Shown: in pieces, positions 62,687 to 64,000 of the stretch | How the letters are laid out: each line of letters starts with the position of its first letter | Numbering within the stretch: the first letter of the stretch is position 1 | NCBI RefSeq assembly: GCF_001458735.1 | Contig: NZ_CZQA01000001.1 | Span: 372,001-436,000 of the forward strand | DNA from: Candidatus Nitrospira nitrosa | GTDB taxonomy: Bacteria; Nitrospirota; Nitrospiria; Nitrospirales; Nitrospiraceae | Length of the DNA stretch: 64,000 bases | Reading direction: 5' to 3' | The notes under the pieces: model-generated | Told to the model about the DNA's origin: nothing | Database searches by the model: none | Seen by the model: the letters and a program-made list of their open reading frames with translations, nothing else | Translations under genes and position numbers: made by a program

Positions 62687-63784
62687 ATGAACAAATTGCC
62701 ATCACTTCAGGCGCTCAGAGGCATTGCCGTTCTAGGCGTCGTAGCGTTTCACTCTTTATCCATCGAACAAAAATACTCCGGTGGAGACATACTACTTCCC
62801 GATTTGTTACGTGTCGGGCAATCAGGCGTTGATCTGTTTTTTGTGATTAGCGGTTTTGTTATGGTTACCGTAACGGAAGGTCGCTTCGAACGCAGCAGCG
62901 AAATAATGCGGTTTCTTTGGGGACGGATTACCCGCATTTATCCAACTTACTGGTTCTACTTCTTTTTGACGGCTGCCGTGTTCTTAGTCAAACCCAATTG
63001 GGTCAATTCCTCGCAAGGGCATCAAGCCCAGCTTATTTCCTCTTTTCTTTTATTACCTAGCAACCACCTACCGCTTGTCATGGTTGCTTGGTCACTCATT
63101 CACGAATTATGGTTCTATCTCGCATTCACCATTCTTTTAAGATTTCATGAACGCTTCCTATTCCCATCATTGCTCGTATGGGGAGCAATCGTCACGATAC
63201 TCAATCTACTCGTAACAGTTGCTGACTTGTCAGCAACTGCCCGTATCGCTCTTCATCCATATTCGCTTGAGTTCATCATCGGCGCATTGACTGGCATCTC
63301 TCTTTCCAAAGAGCATGCTCCAAAACTGTCTGCGCGTAACGCCGTCTTGACAATTGTCTTTGTTCTATCGATTGGACTTCCTATCATTTATGGTTTCGAT
63401 ATTCTAAAACAAGAAGGCATATTGCGAGCGGGCATCATTGGTACTCTGTACGGATTTCTCGTATTCTCCGTTGTAACACTGGAACAATTTCATAAATTAG
63501 CCGCTCCAAAATCACTGCAATTCATCGGTGACATTTCATATACGGTTTACCTGTCTCATGTTCTCGTTCTTTCTGCAATTGGCCGATTATGGCTGATAGC
63601 ATCTCCGGCGCCAAACAGCTTGTTAGACAATGTGCTTGCCTGCATCATGATGCTGGCGGTCGTTGTGGGTTATGGGTGGATAGGTTATCGGATGGTTGAG
63701 CAACCAATACTGCAAGTCTCACATCGTTTGCGTGCGCGCTGGTTTGAAAATGGTTTATGCCCGAGAAGTTGTCACAACCAATGA
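62687..63784 (+). CDS. Acyltransferase family 3 membrane protein
   Basis: A 365-aa protein of the acyltransferase-3 (OafA/NodX-like) family, with about ten membrane segments. The catalytic-region motif LRGIAVLGVVAFHS has the conserved His, followed by SGVDLFFVISGFVM and RFLWGRITRIYPTYW. Such enzymes O-acetylate or succinylate polysaccharides. ATG 62687 gives the family start KLPSLQALRG; the frame is open further upstream. The gene is AT-richer than its neighbours, suggesting transfer. Confidence 0.92.
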   Translation: MNKLPSLQALRGIAVLGVVAFHSLSIEQKYSGGDILLPDLLRVGQSGVDLFFVISGFVMVTVTEGRFERSSEIMRFLWGRITRIYPTYWFYFFLTAAVFLVKPNWVNSSQGHQAQLISSFLLLPSNHLPLVMVAWSLIHELWFYLAFTILLRFHERFLFPSLLVWGAIVTILNLLVTVADLSATARIALHPYSLEFIIGALTGISLSKEHAPKLSARNAVLTIVFVLSIGLPIIYGFDILKQEGILRAGIIGTLYGFLVFSVVTLEQFHKLAAPKSLQFIGDISYTVYLSHVLVLSAIGRLWLIASPAPNSLLDNVLACIMMLAVVVGYGWIGYRMVEQPILQVSHRLRARWFENGLCPRSCHNQ

Positions 63785-63915
63785 GATTTCTAAAATCAGC
63801 GGCATTTGTGACTATGGCGAATCTTGTTTTGTTATTCACGCTTGAAGCGTGCCGTCAGAATATATATGTGTATGCCTACGGAACATCCAACACAAGAATC
63901 GTAGGGGGAGTCTAG
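63781..63915 (+). CDS. 44-aa lipoprotein-like peptide
   Basis: A 44-aa peptide reading MRFLKSAAFVTMANLVLLFT then LEAC, so a lipobox-like ending falls near residue 24. Its ATG overlaps the acyltransferase stop by four bases (ATGA). No Shine-Dalgarno is needed if coupled. It may be a fragment of a larger gene, since the mature part is only 20 residues. Function unknown. Confidence 0.35.
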   Translation: MRFLKSAAFVTMANLVLLFTLEACRQNIYVYAYGTSNTRIVGGV

Positions 63916-64000
63916 AAATTCGAACTACCGGCAAATGAGTTTACAGCGGGTACCGCACAAATGATTCGCATATGATTCATTTTATTGGGGAGTCCACTGC

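Overview
The window looks like a chromosomal segment of a Nitrospira-type bacterium (phylum Nitrospirota). This is inferred from gene content and style: moderately high GC, a PEP-CTERM protein, an arsenosugar (ArsM/ArsS) cluster, a complete Kdp system, HflKC, protoglobin, many small cysteine-rich proteins and dispersed intergenic repeats. No rRNA, tRNA or CRISPR array was seen. No nitrification or carbon-fixation marker lies in the window, so the assignment is not proven.

Layout. 1-3.2 kb: an AhpD-like protein with a sigma-54-type promoter, divergent from a GAF/AAA+/Fis activator, then two small Cys-rich proteins. 3.2-6.7 kb: a DsrE-like protein, a DUF1295 membrane protein and a DUF4403 lipoprotein. 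6.7-8.5 kb: a mercury-type operon merR-merT-merP plus a second AhpD-like gene, with no merA. 8.5-14.7 kb: arsM-arsR-arsS-pstS-pstC-pstA-pstB, read as one arsenic/phosphate operon. The promoters in front of the DsrE gene, the DUF4403 gene and arsM share one 16-bp palindrome at nearly fixed distance from a -10-like box, which suggests a common CRP/FNR-type activator.

14.9-27 kb is mostly housekeeping: hflKC, fhs, an M23 peptidase, cutA, an M20 peptidase, and an OB-like/LemA/DUF2207/lipoprotein cluster. 25.8-35.5 kb, on the minus strand, holds a potassium module: a 26-aa peptide, kdpF, kdpA, kdpB, kdpC, kdpD, kdpE and a porin. 35.6-38.5 kb contains an M50-like protein and a decayed toxin-antitoxin zone: a DUF4160/DUF2442 pair, an AbrB-type antitoxin broken by a 2-nt insertion before an intact PIN toxin, and a PIN remnant.

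38.5-50 kb holds a PEP-CTERM protein with a strong terminator, a site-2-type protease, an XRE-metallo-beta-lactamase fusion, an M16 peptidase pair with a HAD phosphatase, a secreted barnase/RNase Sa-like nuclease followed by a barstar-like inhibitor, hemL and a secreted SNase. 50-57 kb is accessory: small orphan genes, a decayed IS30 transposase, an amidase, lipoproteins and repeats. 57.5-62 kb encodes a 723-aa OmpA-like protein with a 21-residue coiled-coil repeat, a translationally coupled methyltransferase, a protoglobin and a YbgC-like thioesterase. The right end is AT-richer, with a broken secreted ORF, an acyltransferase and a tiny lipoprotein.

Two families of short elements with terminal inverted repeats (227 bp and 122 bp) sit between genes. 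Two of the three copies begin at the base immediately after a stop codon.
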